NCBI GenBank assembly: GCA_947359465.1
Contig: OX375881.1
Location: 119,904,738-119,968,737 of the forward strand
DNA: 64,000 bases
Source of the DNA: Metellina segmentata
Lineage: Eukaryota; Arthropoda; Arachnida; Araneae; Tetragnathidae
Direction: 5' to 3'
The position numbers were made by a program, and so were the translations under genes. Below the pieces are notes generated by a model, which was not told the DNA's origin, searched no databases, and saw only the letters and a program-made list of their open reading frames with translations. Positions 1-10,867 of this stretch are shown here, in pieces. Positions within the stretch are counted from its first letter, which is position 1. Each line of letters opens with the position of its first letter.

Positions 1-763
1 AGATGGTAAACAAAACTGAATATTCAAAATAAATATGAAACAATAAATTTTACCAAAAATTGAAATGAAGTACCATACAAATTTCACACGTATAAATACA
101 GTGCTTTAATTAGCTAAGAGCAAAACACATTACATCTGCCACAAGCACAAGATTTTATTCATTTAAATTATGAAGTGAAAGTAAAACTAACATAATTAAT
201 CATGATTAAAAATAAATAACCTATTTTCCAATTGATATTAAAAATATGAATCAGCATTTACTTATTTTATGGCAAAAGGGTTCACTATATGGTACAAATG
301 AAACATTCAGTTTACAGAGAACAAGAATTTCTGGAAATAAATATCTCAAAAGCATCACTTCTTTAACTTTTTTAATAATAATTTTTTGAAGATGTAGCTA
401 AAACAAAGAAAATATTTATAAGATACACAGTTCTTATTCTTTAAGCAAAAGAAAATTTTCCCAATTATAAAGCTACTGTTGGAAAAGAATGATATTGTGA
501 GAAGTAATAATGGTGAATTACCATTTCAGTCACAAATATACAATTAACACATGTCTAACATGAAATTCGTGGATACAAAATTGCTCATTGAAACTGTTAT
601 TAGCAATAAATGAAAAATTCAGCATTCCTTAAAAGTGTGTCCATTATTCTACAATTGGCTACCCCATAAACCCCTAAGAATAAATTCTGTAAACAGTGGA
701 TTAGAGAAACAAATCAATATTTAAAGTTCATTGACAATTGGGATAACAAGAAAAGTTCTCTAC
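1..763 (-). other. RPL23A: RPL23A intron 3 (partial)
   Basis: Noncoding AT-rich sequence following the splice donor (gtagag) at 763 on the minus strand. I looked for the last RPL23A exon, which should encode about 25 residues ending in a GII-like tail, and did not find it. It must lie left of the window. No RNA gene or repeat was recognised here. Confidence 0.6.
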
Positions 764-940
764 CGGATCAAGGTGTTCACTTTTTGGACATCAATATTGT
801 ACAATTTCTTCACTGCATTTCTGATTTGTGGCTTATTGGCTCTTTTGTGTACAATGAAGACCAATGTGTTGTTGTCTTCAATCTTCTTCATAGCAGACTC
901 AGTAGTAAGTGGATGTTTGATTGTAGACCACTGGTCAAAC
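764..940 (-). CDS. RPL23A: RPL23A coding exon 3
   Basis: 177 nt carrying the conserved uL23 core. The acceptor is a T-run ending in ag just before 940 and the donor gtagag starts at 763. The first base completes an Arg codon from exon 2, and the last two bases (CG) start an Arg codon finished in the off-window exon. The plus-strand ORF at the same place is a shadow. Confidence 0.95.
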
Positions 941-3900
941 CTAAAAAAAAAATGTAATTCATAATTTTTTTATTTAATTTTAAGATTAAGAAAAATTAGG
1001 GCCATTGTAAGGTTGGTTGGCTTTAGAGTTTTATGGTGCAAGGGCCATATTTGGCACCACAAAACACCCTTTAAGAACATACAGAGACTATTTAACATAT
1101 TACAAGATTAATCTGTATGTGCATAGGTTTTAATGACTGTTAGTATTGGATCTCATGGAACCAGTTTTAAAGACATTAACTAAGCAAAACTATTTTGCCT
1201 CAACTTTTATCTTATTTGGAAAAAAGTACTTTTCATATTGATTTTTAAATGCAAGTTAAATAAAATACACAGGATTCGTGTTAACACCATTTCAGATTTT
1301 ACTGAAATAAATTGAGTTATTCAATAATTAAAACTAATTTAAGGAAAATTTATAAAAGTAAAATTGCTGTATTTTTTGGCAGACCATAATTGCAATTTCA
1401 ATAAATATTACTGTCACTTAGCAAAGACCACTTTCACACACTGAATGCACTTGGAGAAACATTATACCTCAGTAAATATTGTCATGAAATTCACCGAGTT
1501 TCTCCTTTTGTTCGCAGAACAATTCTTCGGTAATTATGATAAACTTGACACTTGATGAACTAAAAAACTATAGACTGAAAGATGAATAAAAATAAGATAA
1601 GAAAAAAATATTTTTACTGAATTCCATAATAGACCAAATAATATAAAGTTATAGATAGAATATTTAATGTTAAATTTTTAACTATTTTGATGTGTTTGCA
1701 AAAGCAGCCATTAGCCCCTGAATCCGTCAATGGCGCCAGCGCTCGGTACATCTGTACTATTATAAAAGGAAGTGTTTGTCTGTCTGTCCTGTACGCTGTG
1801 TCCTGACGAATCGATAGCACTTACAATAGTGAAATTTAGCAAACACGTGGTCCGAATCTTTTGCAATTTTTCAATCGCACCCGAATTTTAAAATTTAATC
1901 TAAAACATTTAAAAATTAATTTATTATTATTATTTTTCTTAGAATGGCATACGGTATAAAGACATGACATTCTAAAAATATTTTTCCCAGTTTTCGTTAG
2001 ATTTTCTCAGCAACGATTTTAGCTGACGAACAAAACAATGAAAGTTTTAACTGGAGTTTTGTAGTTCTTTTTTCTATCTCCTAGATCGTTTAAGATAGAA
2101 GAAAAATTTCAACGGATTTCAAATCTGCGGAAAATTTCACATAAGATCGATACCTAAAAATATGATTTTCTTATAAATAATTTTTAAATCGTAACTTTTA
2201 TATTTTTTCCAATACTAATTTCACCGCCGAGAAGAATGACCTTCGTTTCTTTCGAGATTCACTCATTTTGAAAAGTAACAGATTCGGGTGAAGCAAAAGA
2301 AATAATTAAAGTTATGACTGGCGTTATTCAGTGCTTTTTTCTGAATCAGCGATTGTTTAAAATAAAATGAAAATATCAACGGATTTCAAAGCTGCGGAAA
2401 ATTTTACACCAGATAGATACCTTATACGTTTGATTTTCTATTTTTCCATTAGCCGGGCGCTATTTTGGACCAAAATCAAAATCGCCAATCTAAGAATTTC
2501 TTTTTTAAATGTTGATTTAATTGGAACAGGATGTTGTAACTTTTGCAGGTTTTCCCGTCCGTTAGTATTTTTCAAAGCCGCAAGGCAACACGTTCCTATT
2601 ATTGACATTAGGGAATGTAGCACAGATGTAGACTTCGGTTACAGGATTTCCGGCCGTTACAGTATACAACTCTTTTTTCTGGATGTTTATGTTTACACTC
2701 CTCCTTTTCGGAATGAAAACAAAATTGGAGACATTTTGATTTTTTTTTTGATTTTGATTCAAAGTGGCGCCCGCATGGCTAAAGGAAAAGTACCAAATGG
2801 GTGCCATTTGCAAAACGAAATTCCAACTTTTTCCCTGAGTTAAACGAAATTTCCCCGATTTTTCCCTGAATTCCAGGTTCTGTCGCCACCCTGAATATAC
2901 TACCCTGGGTTTCTAATCCTGAAGTAAAATATTAATTCAAATTCATAATGCAAAGGCCAGATCTTGCCAAGCAATGCTTTACCTACACACCCGCAACTAG
3001 AAGATTGCTAGTTGAGCGAGCAAACCCATTGAGCCTCATCACTCAAGTGAGCAAAATATTAAAAAAATTTTCTTTTGATTATTTTTTCACCTAAGATAAC
3101 ATTGAAACTAGACAGCAGTATTGATAAGAAAACTTTCTAACTGCTATAATTTTTCAATGAATGAATTGTCATCATTTATCAAAATGGAATAAGTATGTTC
3201 TTTCATCATTTTCCATCCATTGGTCAAATATTATTGATTTTAGTTTTTGAATGTTGGGTTGCAAAACAAACTAGGTTCTTAGCAAATATTAAAGTGAAGG
3301 TGATTACATTTCAATGTTGAGATGTAGAGAAGCTACTAAAAATTTATAATAAAAACTAAGTAACATGATTTTTGCAAATCAAAATCTCACCTAGGTCTCC
3401 TAGGGCAACTCTTCCTGGAATACTTGGGATTTCTCATCAGCTTAAGGGTGACGGGTCTCCTGAATTTGACAGTTGTCCTGATCTTCCGTGTCCTGGTTCC
3501 ATGTGCTCCCTTAACCACCTTCTTCTTGGTAGCCAGTGCCTTGGCCTTCACCTGAGCAGCAGCAAGCTTCTTGTTACCCTTGGGGGCAACCTTCTCACTC
3601 TTGGCGGCAGGCTTGGCAGGAGGAACATTCTCCTTCTTGGTTTCCTTTGGCTTTTCAGTCTTGGGTTGTTTGGCAGGAGCAGGAGCAGCAGCAGCTTTAG
3701 GCTCTACATGAATTTAAAAAAAAAAAAAAAGCACCCAATATCACACTAAGGTTAGAAATTATTAACAGGAAGTTAGAAGTTACCAATGGCACATTTCTTT
3801 AGTTATCAAAACACTGTACATTACCGCAACTTTAGAGTATACGTTTTGGCAATACAGATGAACATACATACATACATTGTAATCAACTAATGCATGGACT

Positions 3901-5051
3901 GGACAATATACAGGTAGCTCAAGATAGGTTAAGATGGAAGAATAGAATGCTTAATTGATATGAATTGGCATAATACAAAAACTAAGAATGCATCTAAACC
4001 CTTAGTTCAAAACAAAATATAGCTAAATTGCTGCCCCTTCACATTTCAAAATAATTTTGAGGTGTCTTAGTTTGTTGGCAGCTTCCTACTCCAATCAAAT
4101 TGGCATATTTTTAGCACTATGTTCACTGCTCTATTCCAAACATGAAGATGTCAATAAAAATTTTCACTTAAGGTCATAATAAGGATAAAAGTTACTTTGG
4201 TGTCAAAATCTTTTAAGAATAATTTGATTATCTTAATAAGACTTGAAAAATCTTAAGTATTAAACTTTTTCCATTAATGATCCTTAATAAATGAGGGAAA
4301 TTTATAATGTTTAAAGTTAAATGAAATGTTACAAGTTAAAATTTTAGAAGAAATTATAAGATCAGGTTCCTGACGATTTCATGTAAATTTCCTTTTATGC
4401 ATATCAATTGACTATACAGCAAGCATCCTTTGAATACAATTTGATTAGCTATGATTTATAACATTAAACTCGTATCCATAGTAATTAGTTTATAATTCTA
4501 ATAGTCTATCATCCAAGACCCCATAATAACTTTAAAAAAGTTAGATGCGCAATTAATGAAGTAGACATACCAACTGATATCACAAATAATATGATTTTTT
4601 CACAAGACCAGTCCATACTTATTTCATAAAACACTGTCTTTTTTAATGATTATAAAACGAAATTCGTTTGAAATAAATGCAACGTACTAGTATTTGAAAC
4701 AATACGAAAAAAAGTTTTTTGAGAATAACATTTCGGCGATTAAATTTTAGGCTTAGGTAAACCAGAGATAGATTGCTTTAAAACAGTCACATATAACAGT
4801 GAAATGCGTAACAATGAAAAAAAAGGTTGACAAGAGGAATAAATTTCTGGAAAATAAGAAAAAAGAAAGAATTCCTAAAGAAATATCCACGAGGGAAACG
4901 AATTTCTTGTCGCCATGTTGATCCAGAGAAAATCAAGATTATAATATCCAACAAAATTCAAAATGCATACATTTGTTTACACAGAAAACAACAATGGGGA
5001 AAACAAATACATACGTTTTTCGCCTGTTCCTTTTTTGGATTTAGGGCCCAT
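764..5051 (-). CDS. RPL23A: 60S ribosomal protein L23a (uL23), partial gene
   Basis: Component of the large ribosomal subunit at the peptide exit tunnel, where uL23 family proteins bind 26S/28S rRNA and serve as a docking site for nascent-chain factors. Three minus-strand exons join in frame (5051-5015, 3703-3391, 940-764) with GT/AG junctions and give about 175 residues. The first part is the lysine/alanine/proline-rich N-terminal extension typical of animal L23a. It is followed by a conserved [16 protein letters not shown] segment and then the uL23 core, including [19 protein letters not shown] and [12 protein letters not shown]. The start codon at 5051-5049 has a good context (AAAGAAATGG). 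The C-terminal exon is off the left edge. Reading phase is consistent at every junction, so identification is near certain; the symbol rests on family recognition only. Confidence 0.96.
1011..1080 (-). repeat. SINE-B 3' fragment
   Basis: The plus strand reads GAGTTTTATGGTGCAAGGGC then CATATTTGGC, the complement of the 3' end shared with copies at 42887-42950 and 59801-59965 and with the longer tRNA-headed copies at 60015-60450. It sits in RPL23A intron 2. It is a short, degenerate fragment. Confidence 0.45.
1749..2815 (+). repeat. Unclassified intronic repeat with internal direct duplication (Helitron-like start?)
   Basis: Fills much of RPL23A intron 2. Two diverged direct copies are visible at about 2085-2175 and 2345-2440, sharing CAACGGATTTCAAA and CTGCGGAAAATTT blocks followed by a GATACCT/TGATTTTC segment. 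Near 1750 the motif A|TCTGTACTATTATAAAAGG followed by GTCTG repeats resembles the TC-starting 5' ends of some animal Helitrons. No 3' hairpin or CTRR end was found. An open frame across 2367-2843 has no recognisable domain and is probably chance. Confidence 0.3.
2816..2896. repeat. Terminal fragment of a CCCTGA/CCAGG-rich DNA repeat
   Basis: Contains TTTTTCCCTGAATTCCAGG and then CTGTCGCCACCCTG. Related ends occur at 40990-41070 and 61423-61475 (CAGGGTTCCCAC plus TTCCCTGACTTCTCCAGG). The CAGGGT-type terminus suggests a hAT-like non-autonomous element; only one end is identifiable here. Confidence 0.4.
2940..3060 (-). repeat. Possible tRNA-like head of SINE-B
   Basis: On the minus strand a segment beginning GAGGCTCAATGGGTTTGC followed by an ACTAGCAATCTTCTAGTTGC stem resembles the tRNA-derived head seen in the copies at 60015-60450 (GGGGCTCAATGGATATG, CTAGCAACC). 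No good B box is visible, so the call is weak. Confidence 0.3.
3391..3703 (-). CDS. RPL23A: RPL23A coding exon 2
   Basis: 313 nt encoding the basic Ala/Lys-rich extension and the start of the conserved region. The acceptor tag is at 3706-3704 and the donor gtgaga at 3390. One base from exon 1 plus AG makes the Gln codon, and the terminal AG joins a G from exon 3 to make Arg. Base composition is clearly richer in GC than the flanking introns. Confidence 0.95.
3704..5014 (-). other. RPL23A: RPL23A intron 1
   Basis: AT-rich intron of about 1.3 kb. In vertebrates RPL23A introns host C/D snoRNAs. I looked for TGATGA and CTGA boxes in the correct orientation and spacing and found none, and recognised no transposon here. 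Confidence 0.5.
5015..5051 (-). CDS. RPL23A: RPL23A coding exon 1
   Basis: 37 nt encoding [12 protein letters not shown] plus the first base of a Gln codon, then donor gtatgt at 5014. The short basic start is typical for L23a. The start was chosen because it opens the only frame that joins exon 2 without a stop. Confidence 0.9.
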
Positions 5052-5224
5052 TTCTTTAATTTAACTCCACTTAAAAATTGATAATTTTCTGATCCTACGG
5101 ACCACGTTTCTCGATTCGGTGATGAGGATGCCAACGGAGGTGATGCCAGATTTAAATATGAAATTACTAGCCAACACAGTAGATTTAGGTAGGTAGCTAA
5201 TCAACGTCCTTTTCTCTAGAAACT
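5052..5224 (-). promoter_or_regulatory. RPL23A: Likely RPL23A promoter/5' UTR interval
   Basis: Only about 170 bp separates the RPL23A start codon from the first SINE fragment, so the core promoter probably lies here unless the SINE nest is tolerated within it. I see no TATA box and no convincing 5'-TOP pyrimidine tract, so a transcription start cannot be placed. Confidence 0.3.
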
Positions 5225-5300
5225 ACCGGGCTATGGGTGACGAACCAGGATCAATCCCCGAGAGAAAGAAGGATCCAAGAATAGCGTCTCTTCAATTTGT
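5225..5300 (-). repeat. Degenerate SINE-A 3'-half fragment
   Basis: CCAGGATCAATCCCCGAGAG followed by GGATCCAAG matches, with divergence, the complement of the SINE-A 3' half (GGATCTTTCCCTTAAGGGAC, TGATCCCGGACC). Confidence 0.4.
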
Positions 5301-5351
5301 ACCGCCACGGTAGCTTTAGGAAGAAAAAAAATAACAATGATTTCTTGTATA

Positions 5352-5645
5352 ATTGTTAATTAACGTCATACTAGAGCCACACAACGGGCTATTAACGACG
5401 GTCCGGGATTAATCCCCTAACGGAAAGATCGAGGACAACACCACGTGATTTTGAACCACGGTCAGATGACTAGGCAAAACCTAAGCTGGCACCCCACTTT
5501 CCAAACTTCTACATCAACCCAACGTGAGGACTTTCTACTACGACAGATCAGCAGCCTCTGCATCATACGCTTACAAACATCTATGTCCGGATTCGAACCA
5601 GGAACCTTCCGATCTAGAGGCTAACATCTTAACCACCAGCTAAGA
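5352..5645 (-). repeat. SINE-A, tRNA-derived, minus orientation
   Basis: Nearly complete copy. On the minus strand it begins with a tRNA-like head: A-box-like GTGGTTAAGATGTTAGC and B-box GGTTCGAATCC. It runs through the shared body (CCTCACGTTGGGTTG, GTTCAAAATCACGTGG) to the 3' end ACAACGGGCTATT complement. Part of the body downstream of the B box is missing. Its 5' end faces the plus-strand copy at 5682, making a head-to-head pair. Confidence 0.8.
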
Positions 5646-5681
5646 TTGGATGGGTATTTCTTCCATTGAAGTTGGTGCAAC

Positions 5682-5995
5682 CAACCGGTATAGTGGTTAA
5701 GGTGTTATCCTCTAGATCGGAAGGTCCCTGGTTCGTTGTTTGGTCATGGATGTTTTGTAAGCGTATGGTGTAGAGGCGGCTGGTGCACCTTAAATCTGTC
5801 GTGGCCGAAAGTCCTCACGTTGGGTTGGTGTGGAAGTTTGGAGAGTTGGGTGACAGCTGAGGTGTTGCTTCGTCATCTGACCGTGGTTCAAAATTACGAG
5901 GTGCTGTCCTCGGACCTTTCCCTTAAGAGACTGATCCCGGACCGTCGTCAATAGCCCGTTGTGTTGCTCTAGTACGACGTTAACTAAAAAATTAC
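5682..5995 (+). repeat. SINE-A, tRNA-derived, plus orientation
   Basis: Full-length-looking copy: TATAGTGGTTAAGGTGTTA (A box), a degraded B-box zone (CCTGGTTCGTTG), the body with CCTCACGTTGGGTTGG, GACCGTGGTTCAAAATT and GATCCCGGACCGTC, and the tail CTCTAGTACGACGTTAACT ending AAATTACC. The same tail ends the copies at 56459 and 63313, which defines the family 3' end. Confidence 0.85.
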
Positions 5996-6004
5996 CAATT
6001 AAAT

Positions 6005-6625
6005 CCATTAAAGGATTGATCACCGTTGTCAATAGCCCGTTGTGTTTAGAATGCCTATATAATAAGAGTGGCGACAAAGGACCAAATTTGGCCCAATGCG
6101 CATGCGCGGCAGCCATTTTTGTACCAGAATCGTCCCAAAGAAAGTTGCTGGCCGAATTAATATATCATTTCAAGGAGAACAAAAAGCATATGATTGTTTT
6201 ATATGGATACATTCGGTATACATGAATCATATGAACGCTCAATTACATGCGTAATTGATAAGATGGATTGCACAACGTGCTAACTTAGATTGCGAGAAAC
6301 ACCATGTTGTCAAAAAAAAGCTATTTACTTAAAAAGTCTTCAAATTTGCACTAGCAAAACACTAAAATAATAATAAATAAACATTCTAGAACACGAAAAA
6401 GCTATATTTTCTTTTTAATTTAATGTACACACGTTTTTCACGAGCACACAAGTTCCCATGTTAATTGTTAAGTCTACGGGAGCTAGGAAAAGACCGCCCC
6501 GGGCGGTAGAAAAGGTCTCTAAGCCAATCAGAAAATGTTTCCCGTATGTCGCCACTCTTATTATATAGGCACTCTAGTTGTGTTGCTCAAGTATGACATT
6601 AACCAATAATTACCTATTACAATCA
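6005..6625 (+). repeat. SINE-A 3'-end fragment split by a MITE
   Basis: ATTAAAGGATTGATCACCG, TCAATAGCCCGTTGTG matches the SINE-A 3' half. It is interrupted at 6047 by the MITE and resumes at 6577 with GTTGTGTTGCTCAAGTATGA and AATTACC. It follows the preceding SINE tail in tandem. Confidence 0.65.
6047..6576. mobile_element. 530-bp hAT-type MITE with 8-bp TSD
   Basis: Terminal inverted repeats of about 29 bp: left begins TAGAATGCCTATATAATAAG and right, on the other strand, TAGAGTGCCTATATAATAAG. Both continue AGTGGCGAC. Flanked by identical octamers GTTGTGTT (6039-6046 and 6577-6584), which rejoin into uninterrupted SINE-A sequence when the element is removed. The 8-bp duplication fits the hAT superfamily. 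No coding capacity. Confidence 0.9.
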
Positions 6626-6668
6626 CTGTTCTTATAATTCTGACATTTGCACTTCGATCACTTCAGAC

Positions 6669-6713
6669 TAGAGTGGTGCTTTCTCACTCTAGTCTGAATA
6701 GATAGGCACTCTA
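6669..6713. mobile_element. 45-bp mini-element with TAGAG/CTCTA ends
   Basis: Begins TAGAGTG and ends AGGCACTCTA, the same end sequence as the 530-bp MITE just upstream, and is flanked by identical CTTCAGAC octamers (6661-6668, 6714-6721). It contains a third CACTCTA followed by GTCTGAA, so 6663-6698 can also fold into a 14-bp-stem hairpin. Probably a deletion derivative or abortive event of the same hAT-type family. Confidence 0.65.
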
Positions 6714-7185
6714 CTTCAGACTAATCTCATTAAACGCTTTTATAAACACAAAATATGCACTACCCAGTGTTTGTAGCCTTTTAGAATGAGCAAGTTTAAA
6801 AATGTTTCATTCATAGTCAATTAAGCAGGTAGCTAGAAACTATAACTAAATTTAACAATAAAAGTTTGCTGTGACCATTGCTGGCTACAATTAAAATAAA
6901 AATTTGCTGACTTTTTATGAAGTGGCTGAATAATCAAAATCCACCTTGTGAATTGAAGCTGAACTTTGATTAAAAATTAAGCACCTTTACGCACGTGAAT
7001 AAAAATATAAATAGGGGAAGGCGGCGTGTGTGTACCAGATATCCATTTTTATTTAGAATTTTCCTATCAAAGTTAGAGGGGTTTGCTGCTACATACTAGA
7101 GATATTTTCTACTCATTTCTTATTTTATAGGTTTCTATTTTCGTTTTTATCAATATGAAAAGAGGAAGATCGTTAACCTCTACCA

Positions 7186-7247
7186 CTGTCCCTTGGTACG
7201 ACATCCCCTCCATTCCTAGGGACAGAGGATGTTGTACCTAAGGGCAG
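7186..7247. repeat. 62-nt imperfect hairpin
   Basis: Left arm starts CTGTCCCTTGGTACGACATC and right arm ends GATGTTGTACCTAAGGGCAG. The arms pair over about 21 positions with two mismatches and a few G-T pairs around a 14-nt loop. The size is miRNA-precursor-like, but no expression or conservation can be judged. It could equally be a small MITE. Confidence 0.4.
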
Positions 7248-8334
7248 GCCTAGAAAGAAAACTTTTATTGAACGTTATTGATTATCCAAGAATTTTATTC
7301 ACTCTTCTATCTTTTACAGCTACTGTCCCTAGGAACATCCCTTTCCCCTATTTCTCAGGTCCCCTTTTTACTTTTAAGAAAAATGTCGACCCTTCACATA
7401 CTGACATTATCCCAATTTTCCAGCCTTCTGAACAGTTGCACAAGTTGTTCCCCAGGGTTAATTTAAAAAAAAGGATGAATTTATTTTCATTTAAAAAATA
7501 TAATTTTATCTTTGCTGTCGATTTTATAGTGAAATATTGTTTTTCAAAAAAAAAGAATTTTAAAACAATTTTTTGCATCAAATAGTATTGTATCGTAAAA
7601 TCAAAATAACAAATATTGGATTAAATTGATTTAAATGAGATCTTTATGATTTAATTCCTTACCCAAACAAGTTTAAATTTGTTGGACACGAGACACGCAA
7701 ATCAGTGTAATTTCTATAGTTATGAGTAATCTCAATATATGATGTCTTACAAAATAATAAGGAAATATAGGTGGGTAAATTTTGTAAGATTAAAATGTGA
7801 CAGGAATTTTACCAGGATAGAGTAAATAGAACAGTGCCACAAATGCAATGCATAAGGAATGTTTTCCCAACTGTTTCTCAAATAGTTTAATATTACTTAG
7901 AGTTTAACCCATAACCAGTGATGTGAAATTTTTAGACCTATATAAAGAAGGTGGTGGGATCCCAGCAACACCACATACCATGAAGATTATTCAATCATAC
8001 TATTTAAAAATGTTTTTACATTATATATGAATAAAATGTTTTAATTTTCTTTATTTAAATGTAAAATAGTTAATTGTGTTTCCAGACTTGCTTTCGAGAA
8101 AAACTCGTCACCAATAGGAAATAAAATAAAAGAAACTTGTGCATCTTGAAAAAACATTTCTACTTCTCATTAATATTGAACTTACAAAAATAAATTTAAA
8201 AAATTTGTTTACGAATGAAACAAGACATTAAAATACATTAATTTGAAATGTAGTACTAAGTCCTAAATCCGGATGTTTTTCTCACTTTTTTACATCTAAA
8301 ACCTTTACTTAGTGTGTCTTATAACTAGCAAATA

Positions 8335-8510
8335 TTCAAAAATACTCAATACTTCAGATGCAAGTATTCAGTTACCTAATACTTCGATCCAAAGTCTCTA
8401 CAAGAGTAGTAGTAATCCTAGATATTCAGATATAAGAGTACTTTTCCTAGGTATTAGGATGCCAAAAGTACTCACCTTGTGTATTAGAATACCAGAGTAT
8501 TCATCTAAAG
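8335..8510. repeat. Degenerate ATTC/ATACC repeat cluster
   Basis: Repeated short motifs such as AGTATTCA, CCTAGGTATT and ATACCAGAGTATTCATC. The same motif set recurs in an AASDH intron at 31556-31765. Confidence 0.45.
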
Positions 8511-9973
8511 TAGCAATTTCACATTGCATGGGTATCCACAGTTCTTGTTAGTGTTGTTTCTTGTCTCATTTTTCCTTTTGAAAATGCACAATGCTGAATG
8601 AAGCATTGAAAAATTCTATTGACAAGAGATTGTATTTCTGTAAATTACACATGGTTTTGCTTTAATTTTTGAAAATCAAGATGAAAATTTGTTTTTAATT
8701 TTATTAAATTTTCAAAGCTTTTCAATTTGACATTTAAAATATCTCTGCAAACAAGATACTATAATGTTTTTCTTCAAGTAAAATAATATTTTATTCTTAA
8801 GATTACGGTTATTTTCCTTAAAATATCTGACAGTAGCTAAAATTCACTTAAAATACCTGACAAAATCTTTATTATGATTAGGGCAACTTATTTGTTGCAG
8901 CAAAAATGGGAAAAGTTGCATTTATATTTGATACTATAAAATCTAAAATAAAATATTTGTAAAAAATGAAAAAATATATTGACAATTTTAGTCGTGTACA
9001 ACAATATTATAATACATAATTAAATACGGAAGAACGTTGAATAGCAGATCCTTGGCTACTTCTTTCTTTATCATTGAGAAACAGCGCCAGCTGCAGTATA
9101 ATGTACTGTATTGGATAGCAGAATCGAGAAATCCATTTGCTCAACATTCAGAGATTTTAAAACGTCATCTTACAAGGCGAACAACATATTGATGATCGAC
9201 ACTCACCTTGCAAACTCTGCAGTCGATTACGCAAGTTTCCTCTGGATTATCAAGAGTGTCAACCAATGTGTTAAAGTACTTCTTGCCATTTATTTAACTT
9301 TCGTCTTTTAGGAAGAACACCTTCTTTCTATGAACTTTTTGTTTGATCGTCAATACTTCGGTGTACGCAAGATTTTACACACATGATTGAAGGGTTGGTT
9401 CAGAGGGCAAAAAATGAAATAGTAATTTCCTTTTAATGAATTTTAAGCTAAATTTTAAAAAGTTGCGATTGTAACTTACTTACAATCAGGGAGTCAAGAT
9501 TTAAATCAACAATTAAAATCTTGATTTTAAATGATTTTTTTTTTAAATCACTGATTTAAGTCACAATTAATCTTACATTTTTATAACTAAGTAAATACAT
9601 CATAGGAAAATCACAGAAGTGGTTAAATGCTTTAATCTTCCTTTACTCATGGTGATTTCAGCACTAATGGCTACACCCAGCAAAGAGGGAACTGGGTCAA
9701 TTACTGCATATTATAAAAGATTGCAACAGCCAGTTGTAACTTATTAGAATATACTATATACTGGAAACAGTAATGCAAACACACATGACAAATCTAAATG
9801 CCAGGAAGAGCAATGTATAAACATTCCTGATTAAAACTACTCATAATATAAACACTTAAAGGAAGTATACAATAGTTTGATTCAAAATTATAAACTAAGG
9901 GGGTGACTGATTTTATTAGCTAAAAAAAAACACAAGTGGGAGGTAAAGTTTTTGAGGCATTTGTCAGTTACTT

Positions 9974-10372
9974 CAGGGTTTCCCAAAGTGTGTGCTGCAG
10001 CAACTGGGGATGCCACAAAGAGATATGAGAGGTGCTGCAAAGCACCTGTAACCTCCAATCTAAGCAACAGAAAAAAAAGGGTTAAGGTCACTCATCAAAA
10101 CACTCCCCAACAAAGAGCATAATGAAGGTAATTTTATTTATATTTTCACCAATCTATGTTTTGTTTTTAGTAAAATTACAGTGTTTGTGTGTGAATTTTA
10201 AATACTAGTTGTATTAATTATGTTTATGTTCTAACTTCTTTTTCAAAGTGGTACTAATATGAAATATGTAATAATATACCACAGATAAATATTTCATGAC
10301 AATGAGTGTGCCATGAGAAAATTATAATTCTTTGAAGGGTGCCACCACTTGGATAAGTTTGGGAAACCCCTG
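9974..10372. mobile_element. 399-bp hAT-type MITE
   Basis: Left end CAGGGTTTCCCAAAGTGTG and right end, complement, CAGGGGTTTCCCAAACTTA are terminal inverted repeats of the CAGGGGT hAT type. Flanking octamers AGTTACTT and TGTTAGCT match only partly, so the insertion is old or the duplication has decayed. No coding capacity. Confidence 0.75.
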
Positions 10373-10867
10373 TGTTAGCTTATATTTAAAAGTAGATATA
10401 TACATTTTCACACACAGCCATTAAAATGTCAGCAGGAAAAAAGACAGATCCAATATGAATTAAAACTAAGTGAAAATCCATTTATTATTGCTGCTCGGCA
10501 GTTTTATTATCAGAATTTTTTACAGTCTGATTATTTTTGTCCTCTATTCTACTTCTCAGACTATTGTTTAGGTCTGTCACTTAAACTTACTGATAAATTT
10601 GTTAGCATGATGATGTAATTTTCTCAAGAAAAACTATGTAGGATGTAAACTTGTGTTTTAAAGTTAAACAAATGTGAAGTAAATATTGATTTACCATGTC
10701 ACAAATTCTGATTGTTTCTCTCTATATTAAAAAAATGTTACAGCCGCAGCAGGAATGAAAACTGTGTTGTTTAACTCGATTCTTAGATGGTTTCCCGAGA
10801 AAGTAATGATAGGAAAAAAACAAAAATAACATGGTTTGTTCTTCATCGTATTCCCTAGACAATTATT

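Larger units (their letters stand above)
6722..9973. other. Intergenic stretch without recognised genes
   Basis: AT-rich DNA with no ORF showing a known domain. It holds a hairpin (7186-7247), a degenerate ATTC/ATACC repeat cluster (8335-8510) and a GATTTAAATC-like patch around 9500-9560. The longest frame (7229-7585) runs through low-complexity Phe/Lys-rich sequence and looks like chance. Confidence 0.5.

Noticed and set aside
731..964. Plus-strand 77-residue ORF
   Set aside because: Exact shadow of RPL23A exon 3 on the minus strand.
2367..2843. 158-codon ORF as a gene
   Set aside because: No domain, repeat-rich sequence, no splice or start context, and it lies inside an RPL23A intron.
941..5014. 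C/D snoRNAs in RPL23A introns
   Set aside because: TGATGA-like motifs occur on the right strand near 3140-3215, but no CTGA D box at the needed spacing was found.
5682..5760. True tRNA gene from the A and B boxes
   Set aside because: The same head recurs with a fixed non-tRNA body in several places, and no cloverleaf with proper acceptor stem closes; it is a SINE.
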